This document shows positions 1 to 8,230 of a stretch of DNA of 10,226 nt, piece after piece. The DNA is from an uncultured Collinsella sp. (GTDB taxonomy: Bacteria > Actinomycetota > Coriobacteriia > Coriobacteriales > Coriobacteriaceae), in NCBI GenBank assembly GCA_900556675.1, contig USQE01000029.1, positions 1 through 10,226 of the forward strand, in the 5' to 3' direction. The stretch's first letter is position 1; each line of letters starts with the position of its first letter. The translations under genes and the position numbers were made by a program. Below the pieces are notes generated by a model. The model worked only from the letters and a program-made list of their open reading frames with translations, had not been told where the DNA came from and did no database searches.

Positions 1-24
1 CTGCCCCCATCATAGCGCGGGAGA

Positions 25-119
25 GTTAAAGTCTCTGTTAAGAACGAAAACTTAACGCAAACCTTATCTATTTTTGCTATAATGAAAGCAACACAAAAAC
101 GAAGAAATAAAAAGGAGGG
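25..119 (+). promoter_or_regulatory. Promoter, possible direct-repeat operator and RBS of the two-component operon
   Basis: A perfect extended -10 (TGCTATAAT, 75-83) lies 41 bases before the response regulator start. No good -35 sits at 17 bases, which is common for extended -10 promoters. Upstream are GTTAA at 25-29 and 37-41, a direct repeat with a 12-base period, and then the inverted copy CTTAAC at 51-56; GTTAAG (37-42) and CTTAAC form a 6-bp inverted repeat. OmpR-family regulators usually bind direct repeats spaced about one helical turn apart just upstream of the promoter, so autoregulation is plausible but inferred. AGGAGG (113-118) lies 6 bases before the ATG at 125 and is a strong ribosome binding site. 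Bases 1-24 hold nothing I can assign. Confidence 0.7.
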
Positions 120-124
120 CTCTC

Positions 125-799
125 ATGCACCTTTTAGTAATTGAAGATGAACGCGCCCTGTGCGAGACCATCGTCCGCAGCCTGCGGCGGCTGGCCTACA
201 GCGTGGACTACTGTTATGACGGGGAAAAGGCGCTGGCACTTCTGGGCGTGGAGCGCTACGATCTGGTACTTCTTGATCTGAACCTGCCGAAAAAGGACGG
301 CATGACGGTGCTGCGCACCCTGCGGCAGACCGACAGAGAGACACCTGTGCTGATCCTCTCGGCTCGCGGCGAGGTGGAGGATAAGGTGACGGGTCTGGAT
401 GCCGGCGCCAACGATTACCTCGCCAAGCCGTTTCATCTGGACGAGCTTGCGGCAAGGATTCGCAGCCTTACCCTCAGACGCTTTACACAAAGCGACATAG
501 TATTAACCTGCGGAAAGCTCAGCTTTGACACCAAGGCGCGCATCGCTTCCGTGGACAGCGAGGCCCTATCTCTTACGCGCAAGGAAACGGGAATCTTGGA
601 ATACCTGATGTTTAATCAGGGGCGTCCGGTAAGTCAAGAAGAGCTTATCGAGCACGTTTGGGATAGCAGCGTGAACAGCTTTAGCAACGCAACCCGCGTT
701 CATATCTCGTCACTCCGCAAAAAGCTACGCAGCGCTTTGGGATACGACCCGATTCGCAATCGGATTGGAGAGGGCTACGTTATGGAGGATAGCGAATGA
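125..799 (+). CDS. OmpR/PhoB-family response regulator
   Basis: This is a 224-residue DNA-binding response regulator of normal family length. The receiver domain (about 1-115) has the acidic pair E7/D8, the phospho-acceptor D51 in LVLLDLNLP, switch residue S79 in LILSA and K101 in AKPF. The C-terminal half (about 128-222) is a winged helix, with the typical LTRKETGILEYLM and the recognition-helix region around NATRVHISSLRKKL. It should be phosphorylated by the kinase encoded next and then bind promoters as a dimer. The start is supported by AGGAGG 6 bases upstream. The stop overlaps the kinase start as ATGA, so the two are translationally coupled. Similar family members are QseB, PmrA and CiaR-like proteins; the signal and regulon cannot be told from sequence. 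The family call is secure, the exact orthologue is not. Confidence 0.95.
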   Translation: MHLLVIEDERALCETIVRSLRRLAYSVDYCYDGEKALALLGVERYDLVLLDLNLPKKDGMTVLRTLRQTDRETPVLILSARGEVEDKVTGLDAGANDYLAKPFHLDELAARIRSLTLRRFTQSDIVLTCGKLSFDTKARIASVDSEALSLTRKETGILEYLMFNQGRPVSQEELIEHVWDSSVNSFSNATRVHISSLRKKLRSALGYDPIRNRIGEGYVMEDSE

Positions 800-1947
800 A
801 AAGGCTTTCGCTGCAATGGCGCATAACGATTATGACGGCGCTGCTCACGTGCGCAGCGTGCGTGCTGACGAACTGCCTGGTCGGCTATGCGGGCATGCGC
901 TACATGGATGCCATCGGCAGCGACATCTCGGCCTTTACCGCTGCCGGCGCGGATTCGCCCCAGGCGTTTGACCCAACAAAAGCAGCCCTCGATGACGAGG
1001 TCACGATCGTCGTAAACGACGCACAGGAATCTTTTGGCACGACAGCCTGGTGCATCACGGCTGGAGTCACACTCCTTGGCGGCGCGCTGGCATACTTTGC
1101 AAGCGGCCGTGCACTCAAACCGCTACGGGATTTTGCCGCCCAGGTAGAGCGCGTGCAGCCTGACAACCTAAGCGAAATCAGACTCAGTGAAGATGTGCCC
1201 ACCGAGCTACAACGATGCAGCGCCTCTTTCAACGACATGATCGCCCGTCTTGGCGAAGGGTTCTCTGCACAGCGTCAGTTTACCGGCAACGCCGCCCACG
1301 AGCTGCGCACCCCGCTCGCCCTTATGCAAGCACAGATTGAACTATTCATCTCCGAGCACTCCGGTTTGCAACCCGAAACAGCCGAGCTGCTCGGTCTGTT
1401 ACAAGAACAAACCGAGCGCATGTCTCGAATGACCAAGGTATTGCTCGAGATGAGTGAGCTCCGCAGCGTTCCTTGCGAGGACGATGTTGAACTTGGTCCC
1501 TTGTCCGAAGAGGTTCTCACCGACCTTGCACCACTTGCCGAAAATAAAGGCATAGCCCTCAATTGTGCTGGAGACGCTTTAGTAATCGGGAGCGACACGC
1601 TCCTCTATCGGCTGGTGTTCAATCTGGTCGAAAACGCCATCCGTTACAGCCGCCCCGGCTCGATTGTCAACGTCTCCATCCGCGACAACGACAGCAACGT
1701 GTTCCTGCGAGTCGAAGACCAGGGCCCGGGAATACCCAAGCAATACCGTGAGAGCATCTTCCAACCGTTCTTTCGCCTGGATAAATCCCGCAGCAGGGCA
1801 TACGGCGGCGCAGGACTCGGGCTAGCGCTCGTTTGGGAGATTGCAGCGCTTCACGGTGGCACGGTAGAGGTCGAAGCAAGTTCCGAGAACGGGACTACCA
1901 TGCTCGTAAGCCTTCCAAAACGATCCGCAGCGTTAACCGAACAGTAA
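796..1947 (+). CDS. Membrane sensor histidine kinase (HAMP, HisKA, HATPase)
   Basis: This is a 383-residue sensor kinase that should phosphorylate the preceding response regulator. A first membrane helix (about 10-36, with Cys19, Cys22 and Cys27) is followed by a short acidic extracellular loop of about 45 residues (37-82) and a second helix (about 84-103). Next come a HAMP linker (about 104-156), the H-box with H168 in NAAHELRTPL, the N-box around NLVENAIRYS (276-285), the G1 box DQGPGI (308-313) and the G2 box GGAGLGLAL (337-345). All catalytic motifs are intact, so it looks active. The small sensory loop resembles kinases that sense the membrane or associate with another membrane protein rather than bind a ligand in a large domain; that is inference. 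GGAGG (784-788) inside the regulator gene serves as its ribosome binding site. No overlapping gene follows. Confidence 0.95.
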   Translation: MKRLSLQWRITIMTALLTCAACVLTNCLVGYAGMRYMDAIGSDISAFTAAGADSPQAFDPTKAALDDEVTIVVNDAQESFGTTAWCITAGVTLLGGALAYFASGRALKPLRDFAAQVERVQPDNLSEIRLSEDVPTELQRCSASFNDMIARLGEGFSAQRQFTGNAAHELRTPLALMQAQIELFISEHSGLQPETAELLGLLQEQTERMSRMTKVLLEMSELRSVPCEDDVELGPLSEEVLTDLAPLAENKGIALNCAGDALVIGSDTLLYRLVFNLVENAIRYSRPGSIVNVSIRDNDSNVFLRVEDQGPGIPKQYRESIFQPFFRLDKSRSRAYGGAGLGLALVWEIAALHGGTVEVEASSENGTTMLVSLPKRSAALTEQ

Positions 1948-2014
1948 AACGAAAGGGGCCCCGAGCAACAGGAGTACAATTGCTGCATTGTTGCCACCTG
2001 ATGGGAGATGGAAG

Positions 2015-3019
2015 ATGGACTGCGATGGCTACCCGCGCATTCCCATGCCGTTGATGTGCACCGCCTTTGTGCCGGGGCAGATTGACGCTGCGGTTGCAGG
2101 CATTTCCGACCCCGATTCACGCACCATCGCCACGGCAGAAGCACTGTACTTTCGCGGACAGGCCACGCTCGCCGCCGAGACAGCACGCCCCTATCTTGAC
2201 GCCACCGACCCCGCACTGCGCTATTCCGCATGCTTTATCTGCGGATATGCCAGTCTGTCGCTCAACCGTATCGCCGATGCCCGCCGGTGCCTTGCGGGCA
2301 TCCTCGATACGCCACCTGACGATGAATCGCCTGCCGTCCACGCCATGCATATCCTGTTCGCCTCTGCCGCGAGCGTCCTGCTGCACTTGCCTTCCCCGTA
2401 TTCCGCCGAAGAGTTTTATCCGCTTGCGGCGCATCTGCCCGAAGGCCTGCGCCTGTTCGCCAGCTACGTGATGGCGCACGCCTTGTATCTGCGCGGCGAA
2501 TACGGCCGCAGCCTGGGCATGGTGGAAAATGCCCTGATCATGAAACAGGGAAGCTATCCCATCTCGGAACTGTTCCTGCACCTGGCGGCTTCCATGGCAT
2601 GCATGAGCCTCAAGGACATCGACGCCGCAAAAACGCACTTCGGAGCTGCTTGGAACATCGCGCGCCCCGACGGCCTTATCGAACTCATCGGCGAGCACCA
2701 CGGCCTTTTGCAGGGACTCATCGAGGCATGCCTAAAATCGCAATACCCCGACGATTTCGCTCGCATCATCGAGATTACGTATCGATTCAGCTACGGCTGG
2801 CGGCGCATCCACAACCCCGATTCGGGCGAGGACGTGGCCGACGATTTAACGACCACGGAGTTCACCATGGCCATGCTCGCCTGCCGCGGATGGACCAACG
2901 CCGAAATCGCACGCCACATGGGAGTATCGCCGGGCACCGTTAAAAACCGCCTATCAGGAGTGTATGCCAAGCTTGGTATCGGAACTCGCGCCGAGCTGAT
3001 TGCCCACATGTTGCGCTAG
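2015..3019 (+). CDS. LuxR-type transcriptional regulator with TPR-like N-terminal region
   Basis: A 334-residue protein whose last 57 residues (about 278-334) form a LuxR/GerE helix-turn-helix: LTTTEFTMAML, then TNAEIARHMGVSPGTVKNRL and YAKLGI. The first 240 residues are alpha-helical with repeated Ala/Leu/Tyr patterns like TPR repeats (for example ALYLRGEYGRSLGMVENAL and DIDAAKTHFGAAWNIA). Neither a receiver domain nor a MalT-type ATPase with a Walker motif is seen, so it is a short regulator of the kind common in Coriobacteriia. I chose ATG 2015 because GGGAG (2003-2007) lies 7 bases upstream; an in-frame TTG at 1988 has no such site. It begins 67 bases after the kinase gene, in a gap holding GGGGCCCC (1955-1962) and ACAAT/ATTGT, so it may share the transcript or have its own weak promoter. 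Its target is unknown; the large surface-protein gene downstream is the obvious candidate. Confidence 0.85.
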   Translation: MDCDGYPRIPMPLMCTAFVPGQIDAAVAGISDPDSRTIATAEALYFRGQATLAAETARPYLDATDPALRYSACFICGYASLSLNRIADARRCLAGILDTPPDDESPAVHAMHILFASAASVLLHLPSPYSAEEFYPLAAHLPEGLRLFASYVMAHALYLRGEYGRSLGMVENALIMKQGSYPISELFLHLAASMACMSLKDIDAAKTHFGAAWNIARPDGLIELIGEHHGLLQGLIEACLKSQYPDDFARIIEITYRFSYGWRRIHNPDSGEDVADDLTTTEFTMAMLACRGWTNAEIARHMGVSPGTVKNRLSGVYAKLGIGTRAELIAHMLR

Positions 3020-3040
3020 CGGCCAGACTGCCCGGCGTAT

Positions 3041-3070
3041 CGAAAGCCCTCCGGGGGCCTGACGCTTTCG
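3041..3070 (+). terminator. Hairpin after the LuxR gene, possible terminator
   Basis: CGAAAGC (3041-3047) pairs perfectly with GCTTTCG (3064-3070), and GCCC/GGGC can pair inside. It starts 21 bases after the LuxR stop codon. No T-run follows, so it may be a weak, attenuating or factor-dependent terminator, or an mRNA 3' stabiliser. The rest of the gap to the next gene (3071-3176) shows no clear promoter: TTGGAC at 3081 has no matching -10. Confidence 0.4.
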
Positions 3071-3176
3071 CGCACTCAAATTGGACATTTTGGCCATCGA
3101 ACGGCACTACCGCCACGAGGCACCTTCTCGCAAAATAGGATTATTTCCACCGATACCTGCGGGATGGGAGCCAAAG

Positions 3177-6100
3177 ATGCTTGATCGCCGTTCGCTACTT
3201 GTTGCCGGAGCGTCCTCGCTGGCGAGCATTATGTTGCCGCGCGTGCCGGGAAGCGCAAACGCCTTCATATTGCCGTTCGCGCCCACCGAAGCCTATGCCG
3301 ACGAAAAAGACCCCTTCAGGGTGCTCGTTCTCTCGCGCACCATGTTTGGTGTGGTCGTGGTCGACGTCGCCAACAAAAATACGCCCATCGCGGGTGCCCA
3401 GGTCACGCTCACATCGCGCTATGCCGCAGGCAAGCAGCTCACCGCCACGACCGATGACGAAGGCACGGCCATCTTTGAGGTCGCGCCGCTTTCGGAAGGC
3501 TACATGGACGAGGCAACGCTTCTCGACGCATACGACTTTAACGGCGGCATCTCCATTAGCACGGCAGGCTACCGCGATGTCGAGATTCCCCTTGCGCGTA
3601 TCCAGGGCGGCACCGCCATAACCGCGCCCACGCGTCCGCTTTCCGATGGCGAGCCGTACTTTCGACAGCTCACGTTCGACGAATGGGACATCCAGTACGC
3701 CAATGCCACGTTTATGGCAATGCCTAAGGACGACACGGCAAACGAGCAACCCGACACGCACGCCTTTACCGTGCAGGCGCATCTGCCGCAGGGTGGACAG
3801 GCAACGCTGCACATCAACAAAGTGACGCCTGCCGCGGGCAGCTCACCCGAAACCGTCACGCAGATCGGTCAGATCAAGGCCAGCGCATCGGGCACGAATA
3901 ATCTGGCGACGTTCACGCTCGAAGACAAGTTCCTCGATGCAGCGTCAAACCTTCTGGAAGAAGGGTGCAAGCTGCGCTTTGTCCTCGACTACCAGGGCAA
4001 AACCTACACGCTCTCATCCCCTATGGCCGTTGTTACCGCGCCGGCGGCAAAGGCGGAATCCGGATCGACCACTATCGTCCCCACTACCATGGACCAAGAG
4101 ATCACTCCGTTTGATTTCCCGGCGGCGTTTCCCGGCATCGGCGGCAATAAGTTCACGTGCTGGATGCCCTCGTTCCCCATTTTGTTCGATTTCTCGTTTG
4201 CCGGATACGTGCTGTTTGGCGGAGGATACAAGCCGGTCGGCTACATGAACGATTCGGGCAATCCGGATCCGGAGTACTGGAAGAAGTCACCGCGCGAGTC
4301 GGGCACCAAGCAAGCAAACCGCTACCTCGACGAGATGGAGGGGAAGTGGAATCAGTACAAAAGCATGAGTGCCGGTTCGGGCACCGATCCAAGAAACACC
4401 AAGCTCCTTCGCCACCATTGCACGCTGCTGTTCACGATGGATATCGCCACACAGCTGTACGGCTCGCTCGCCTACGATTGGGTGGGCAAAACCTGGGGTA
4501 ACAACAACGACCCCGCATACGGCAATATTAAGGCCCTCTTCCAGGTAAGAACCGACCTCAATTGGACCGAGCAGTTTACCCTAGGACCGGTGCCGTTTTT
4601 CCTAAACGTCAACCCCTGGGTGCTGGCGAAGCTGGCGCTCGCCGTGGGTGCCCACACGCACGGCAGCGGCGCGGCGTTTTTTAAAAACATTTCGCTCGAC
4701 TTTTCAAACACCTCGGGCTCATTCACCATCCAGATCGGGCTTGCCGTCACCTTTGGCGCCGGCGTTGCAGGCGTCGCTTCGTCTGCCGTGCGCGGCGCCG
4801 CATCCCTCACGCTGTTCATTGGGTACGAGAAGGCAGATGGACACCAGCTTCCGCGACTGCGCGTAGGTGCAGACGTCGATGTCGATGTGATACTCCAGTT
4901 CGTAATGTTCAAGTGGACCACCAAGGCTTGGTCGGGGTCGTGGCCCACACTCCTCGATTCGTGGAATATGTCGGTGAACAATGGCAACCAGTATGTGCTC
5001 CAGCGCTCTGAGCTCGCATTGGGTGGAGATACGCCTTACACGTTGGATGCCCGCTTCGGCACGCCCGGCAACATCAAGGCGGGCGGCGTGCCGCAATTTA
5101 TCGCATCGGCCACCATCGTCACCAACGCCGAGCTGCTCGCACGCGCCGAGGTTAAGGCCACTGCCGTAAACGTCGCGCCTGTCGTGCGCGATTGGGATCA
5201 AGCGGTCACGTGCATTGAGCTCGAGGCGGATGCAGAAAGCGACGACACGGGACAGGTCGAGCATTTCGTCCACGCACTGATAGACAACGACGAAAACGCC
5301 GCGCCGATGTATGAGTACACCCATATCAGGCAGGCGGCGAACGCCGTTGCATACCCCAACACCAATTCTGCTGGTGTATCGGAGGACGAGCGTGGCGGCA
5401 TCAAGCCCTCGAGCGACAACGTGCTGTTTACTGGCGTGCTCAGCGAAGCCCACATGAAGCTGGCAATGATTGCCGGCGTAGAATGCCTGTTCCGTATCGC
5501 CTCGGTGCGCTACGGCGACAATGGCCGCTCGCGCCTGGTGGTGCACACAAAGGCAAACGGCACGTGGTCCGCCCCCATGCCCGTGGACTTTCCCCTTGGG
5601 TTTGGCGAGAACGACGTGGAGCGCGACGGAATATACGATTACGACTTCGACGTGGTGGAATATACGGACGGAAGAGGAAACCAGGACGCCTACGTGTTGC
5701 TGGTCTCGGGCGAGCGCCGCGACGGCGACAACACCCTTTTCGATGCGGCGAGCACATCCGGCATACTGTCCGTTGTGCGCCTGCGCATAAGCAACGGCGG
5801 AGTTCGCGTGGTGTCGCATACGTCATGGCGCAGCATTTCGCGCGGCCGCCTGCAAGAGGATGGCTACCATTGCCTGCAGTGCCCGCGCATCACGGTGGGC
5901 AAGATGCTGGTCGACGGACGTCTGTCGGGTGCCTACCTCCACCGCCGCGGAACCACCGCAGAAAAGGCGCTCGGCAGCGAGGCCGAGGTTGCGCTGGAGT
6001 GCTTTACCCTGTGGTCGGACGTTGCGGGCGACAGCCTGACGTTCCGCCAAGTTCTCCGCTTTCCACAAGCACCGTCGAGTATCGAGCTGGGCGAGCCCGT

Positions 6101-7547
6101 AAATATCAACGGCAAAATGGTGGTGCCCGTTGCGTACGAGACTGCAGACGGTTGCGGCTGCGCATCGTACGCCGTGATCGGCCAGTCCATTGCGGGCTGG
6201 GGCGTTATGCCACCAGACGCCACGGTACCCCGTGCGGTGCCGTGGCCACAACATTCGGGCTTTTTGGCAACCGTCAACGAACAGCTGCAGCATATTACTT
6301 GGACGCGAAGCGCATCGGCATTTGCAACGCAGCCCGTGGGCGCCGCAGGCTGTGGCCCGGCATCGTTTAGCGTAAGCAACAACGGCAGGTGCGTGCTCTA
6401 TGTAGAGAATACCGATGGCAAGGTGGGACAAACCTACGACGAAGAAGGCAACCCGGTAGCAGTAATGGGCAAGCACTTCCGCATCTTCGCCAGCACCTTG
6501 GCAGGCGATCTGTTCACGGAGCCGTTCGTGATGTGCGAGCTGGACCATCCCGTCGATCAGATAACGACATTTTTTACGTCGGGAGGCATGCTCTCCGCGC
6601 TCGCCACGCACATTGTGAGCGCGGAGAAGAGCGAGGCAGAGCTGCACGGCATCGAAGTACCCTTGGTGGCATGCGCGACGCCGACAGGCGCGGTCGCCAC
6701 CTCGGGCGCGGTGGTGCCCGGAGCAGCAGGCGAATCCTTCATGGTCACGGTGCGAAACGACGGCAACACCTTGCTGACCGCCGGCACGATCGATCTGTAC
6801 CGAGAGGGCTCCAGCCAGCCGTTCTCCAGCGCTTCCATCGGATTCGGACTGAACGCACGCATGGCTTCAATCTACGATCCAGAGCTTGCCGAGGACGCTT
6901 CGGCCAACGACATGGCACACGTGAAGTACGCGCTCGAGACGCTGGGCGCACGTTTTGCAACGCACCCGCTGGTAGCCGACAACGGCAACGCCGTGCTGGC
7001 ACCGGGTTGCACGGCACAGTTCCGCATGAGCTTCGCCATCCCCGAGAGCTGGAGCGACGAAGTAGGCAAACGCGTAACGCTGTATGCGAAGGCGCGTAAT
7101 CTGGTGGCGCTCGATCCCGTAACGCTCGAGGAAATTCGACCGGGCGCGAACTCGGCACTGGGTGCCGTACTGCACGAGCTTCATGTGCCCGACGCGTCAT
7201 GCGAACGCTCAGAAGTTCAGGTCGGCGTATGCGACAGCGCGGATACGACAGGACTTCACGACGCCCCGATGACAGCAGACGGCGATGGCGGCTCGAGCGG
7301 CGGCGGTTCCGGCACGGGAGGCAGCTCCGGTGGCGGCAGCAGCTCTGGCAGCGGCAAGGACCGCGGTAACAGCAAGCGTTCTGGAAAAGCAGGCGCGCTT
7401 GCTGGAACGGGTGACAGCAACATCCCCCTGACGGCAGCCGCAGCAGCACTCGCCGCGGCTGGTGCCGGCCTTGTCGCCTACAGCGCCCGCCGCACGGCAC
7501 TCGAAGCCGACACCGCCAATGAGGCCAATTCGGATAGGCCTCGCTAG
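3177..7547 (+). CDS. Very large Tat-secreted, sortase-anchored surface protein of unknown function
   Basis: A 1456-residue exported protein that I do not recognise as a named family. The N-terminus LDRRSLLVAGASS is a twin-arginine signal with a hydrophobic stretch and a likely AYA/DE cleavage after residue 41. Residues about 57-141 look like a carboxypeptidase-regulatory (transthyretin-like) domain. Residues about 320-600 are rich in Gly, Phe, Trp and Tyr with alternating hydrophobic strands, possibly a beta-barrel or sandwich. About 600-1170 is beta-rich and resembles repeated propeller-like strands. About 1180-1345 resembles a CARDB/adhesion module (FMVTVRNDGNTLL). A Ser/Gly linker (1369-1395) leads to LAGTG (1408-1412), a helix (1418-1437) and RR. 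I chose ATG 3177: GGGAG lies 6 bases upstream and it places the Tat motif at the extreme N-terminus; a TTG at 3081 would add 32 poorly matching residues. No catalytic motif is evident; an adhesin, glycan-binding or scaffold role is only inferred. Confidence 0.85.
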   Translation: MLDRRSLLVAGASSLASIMLPRVPGSANAFILPFAPTEAYADEKDPFRVLVLSRTMFGVVVVDVANKNTPIAGAQVTLTSRYAAGKQLTATTDDEGTAIFEVAPLSEGYMDEATLLDAYDFNGGISISTAGYRDVEIPLARIQGGTAITAPTRPLSDGEPYFRQLTFDEWDIQYANATFMAMPKDDTANEQPDTHAFTVQAHLPQGGQATLHINKVTPAAGSSPETVTQIGQIKASASGTNNLATFTLEDKFLDAASNLLEEGCKLRFVLDYQGKTYTLSSPMAVVTAPAAKAESGSTTIVPTTMDQEITPFDFPAAFPGIGGNKFTCWMPSFPILFDFSFAGYVLFGGGYKPVGYMNDSGNPDPEYWKKSPRESGTKQANRYLDEMEGKWNQYKSMSAGSGTDPRNTKLLRHHCTLLFTMDIATQLYGSLAYDWVGKTWGNNNDPAYGNIKALFQVRTDLNWTEQFTLGPVPFFLNVNPWVLAKLALAVGAHTHGSGAAFFKNISLDFSNTSGSFTIQIGLAVTFGAGVAGVASSAVRGAASLTLFIGYEKADGHQLPRLRVGADVDVDVILQFVMFKWTTKAWSGSWPTLLDSWNMSVNNGNQYVLQRSELALGGDTPYTLDARFGTPGNIKAGGVPQFIASATIVTNAELLARAEVKATAVNVAPVVRDWDQAVTCIELEADAESDDTGQVEHFVHALIDNDENAAPMYEYTHIRQAANAVAYPNTNSAGVSEDERGGIKPSSDNVLFTGVLSEAHMKLAMIAGVECLFRIASVRYGDNGRSRLVVHTKANGTWSAPMPVDFPLGFGENDVERDGIYDYDFDVVEYTDGRGNQDAYVLLVSGERRDGDNTLFDAASTSGILSVVRLRISNGGVRVVSHTSWRSISRGRLQEDGYHCLQCPRITVGKMLVDGRLSGAYLHRRGTTAEKALGSEAEVALECFTLWSDVAGDSLTFRQVLRFPQAPSSIELGEPVNINGKMVVPVAYETADGCGCASYAVIGQSIAGWGVMPPDATVPRAVPWPQHSGFLATVNEQLQHITWTRSASAFATQPVGAAGCGPASFSVSNNGRCVLYVENTDGKVGQTYDEEGNPVAVMGKHFRIFASTLAGDLFTEPFVMCELDHPVDQITTFFTSGGMLSALATHIVSAEKSEAELHGIEVPLVACATPTGAVATSGAVVPGAAGESFMVTVRNDGNTLLTAGTIDLYREGSSQPFSSASIGFGLNARMASIYDPELAEDASANDMAHVKYALETLGARFATHPLVADNGNAVLAPGCTAQFRMSFAIPESWSDEVGKRVTLYAKARNLVALDPVTLEEIRPGANSALGAVLHELHVPDASCERSEVQVGVCDSADTTGLHDAPMTADGDGGSSGGGSGTGGSSGGGSSSGSGKDRGNSKRSGKAGALAGTGDSNIPLTAAAAALAAAGAGLVAYSARRTALEADTANEANSDRPR
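7281..7493 (+). other. Ser/Gly linker and LAGTG cell-wall sorting signal (inside the surface-protein gene)
   Basis: The gene's 3' end encodes a low-complexity Ser/Gly stretch, then a basic spacer (KDRGNSKRSGKAG), LAGTG (codons 7398-7412), an Ala-rich membrane helix and Arg-Arg. LAxTG, rather than LPxTG, is the motif associated with class E sortases of Actinobacteria. The linker would let the protein cross the cell wall. A tail of 17 residues follows Arg-Arg and is net acidic, which is longer than usual for sorting signals. No sortase gene is present in this window. Confidence 0.75.
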
Positions 7548-7595
7548 CTCCTAGTTACTTTTGTGAGAGACGCCGACTCGGCTCATCGAACATCA

Positions 7596-7631
7596 AATGG
7601 GCTGGTTCTGGATACCCAGAGCCAGCCCATT
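7596..7631. terminator. Bidirectional terminator hairpin between convergent genes
   Basis: Left arm 7596-7611 pairs with right arm 7616-7631 over 16 positions with one G-U wobble and a four-base loop, ATAC (7612-7615). It begins 48 bases after the surface-protein stop codon and ends 5 bases before the minus-strand membrane-protein stop, so it probably ends both transcripts. T-runs beside it are weak: TT then ACG on the plus side, and TTTGATG on the minus side. A separate small palindrome, GCCGACTCGGC (7572-7582), precedes it. Confidence 0.75.
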
Positions 7632-7636
7632 ACGCA

Positions 7637-8221
7637 TTAGATGTCATCAGAGGAGTCGAGTTCTGCCTCGAGCTTGGCACGGCGTCTTTTCGCCGTGAAA
7701 AACGTTGTGCACAGGGCAGCAAACGTGGCCGCGAAAATCGTCGCGCCGCAGAACACGCCCGTGGCCAGGTTCGCCAACCAAAAGACGCTTTCGAGCGGTA
7801 CGATCTGCGCCTCAGCGATACAGCGCATTGCGGCAATAACAAGAGCGAACGCGGCGCCGCTAAGACCGCTGACAAGCAGGAAATATCCAACAGGAAGATG
7901 CTCGGTTTGCCCAAAACGATTGGTATCGACACAGCCCTTCCGCGTTTGCAGTCCTGCGCAAATCAACATCACGAGAACGAGCCACAAATACATGGCTGCC
8001 TCGAACGGCGTTGCAAAGCCATGCGGCATTTCACTGGTGTCGCTGTGAACCCACGCAACCTGTCGAGCTATAAACTGGTAGAAAAAGATCATCAACATGC
8101 CAAACGAAAGCAGCACGAAACCAATCTTGTAGATCTTCGCGCTCTCGGCCTCCAGGCGCTCATCCTTTGGGCCGGCATATTCACGCCACTTTTGCACGAG
8201 TTTTAAATCTTCAAATTTCAT
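7637..8221 (-). CDS. Four-helix membrane protein, partner of the XRE regulator
   Basis: A 194-residue integral membrane protein of unknown function. A charged N-terminal cytoplasmic segment (PKDERLEAESAKIYKIGF) precedes four hydrophobic segments at about 33-52, 73-91, 111-132 and 146-176, then a basic KRRRAK stretch and an acidic tail. The ERLEAESAKIY start followed by a first helix is reminiscent of the small DUF6773-like membrane proteins of Firmicutes and Actinobacteria that sit behind a short XRE regulator; this is from memory and unconfirmed. Its ATG is 9 bases after the regulator's stop. Its ribosome binding site AGGAG (8228-8232) overlaps that TAG, so the two are tightly coupled in one operon. 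No transport or enzyme motif is visible. It may influence the membrane or act as the effector that the regulator controls. Confidence 0.8.
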   Translation of the reverse strand: MKFEDLKLVQKWREYAGPKDERLEAESAKIYKIGFVLLSFGMLMIFFYQFIARQVAWVHSDTSEMPHGFATPFEAAMYLWLVLVMLICAGLQTRKGCVDTNRFGQTEHLPVGYFLLVSGLSGAAFALVIAAMRCIAEAQIVPLESVFWLANLATGVFCGATIFAATFAALCTTFFTAKRRRAKLEAELDSSDDI

Positions 8222-8230
8222 AGCGAACTC

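Noticed and set aside
1..13. Possible divergent gene start (ATGATG on the minus strand)
   Set aside because: No ribosome binding site precedes it and only four codons fall in the window.
1955..1962. GGGGCCCC palindrome after the kinase gene as a terminator
   Set aside because: It has no loop and no T-run, so it is too short to act as a terminator; at most it is a chance palindrome or a protein site.
3081..3176. TTG start 32 codons upstream for the surface protein
   Set aside because: It has no ribosome binding site and would bury the Tat motif behind 32 residues; ATG 3177 has GGGAG at good spacing.
4719..5819. Long minus-strand open frame (366 codons) inside the surface-protein gene
   Set aside because: It is the mirror of a GC-rich coding frame, its translation is low in recognisable domain structure, and it fully overlaps a well-supported gene with export and sorting signals.
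7281..7370. Ser/Gly-coding low-complexity DNA as a possible CRISPR-like or tandem repeat
   Set aside because: There is no regular unit or spacer; it is an ordinary flexible linker in a cell-wall protein.
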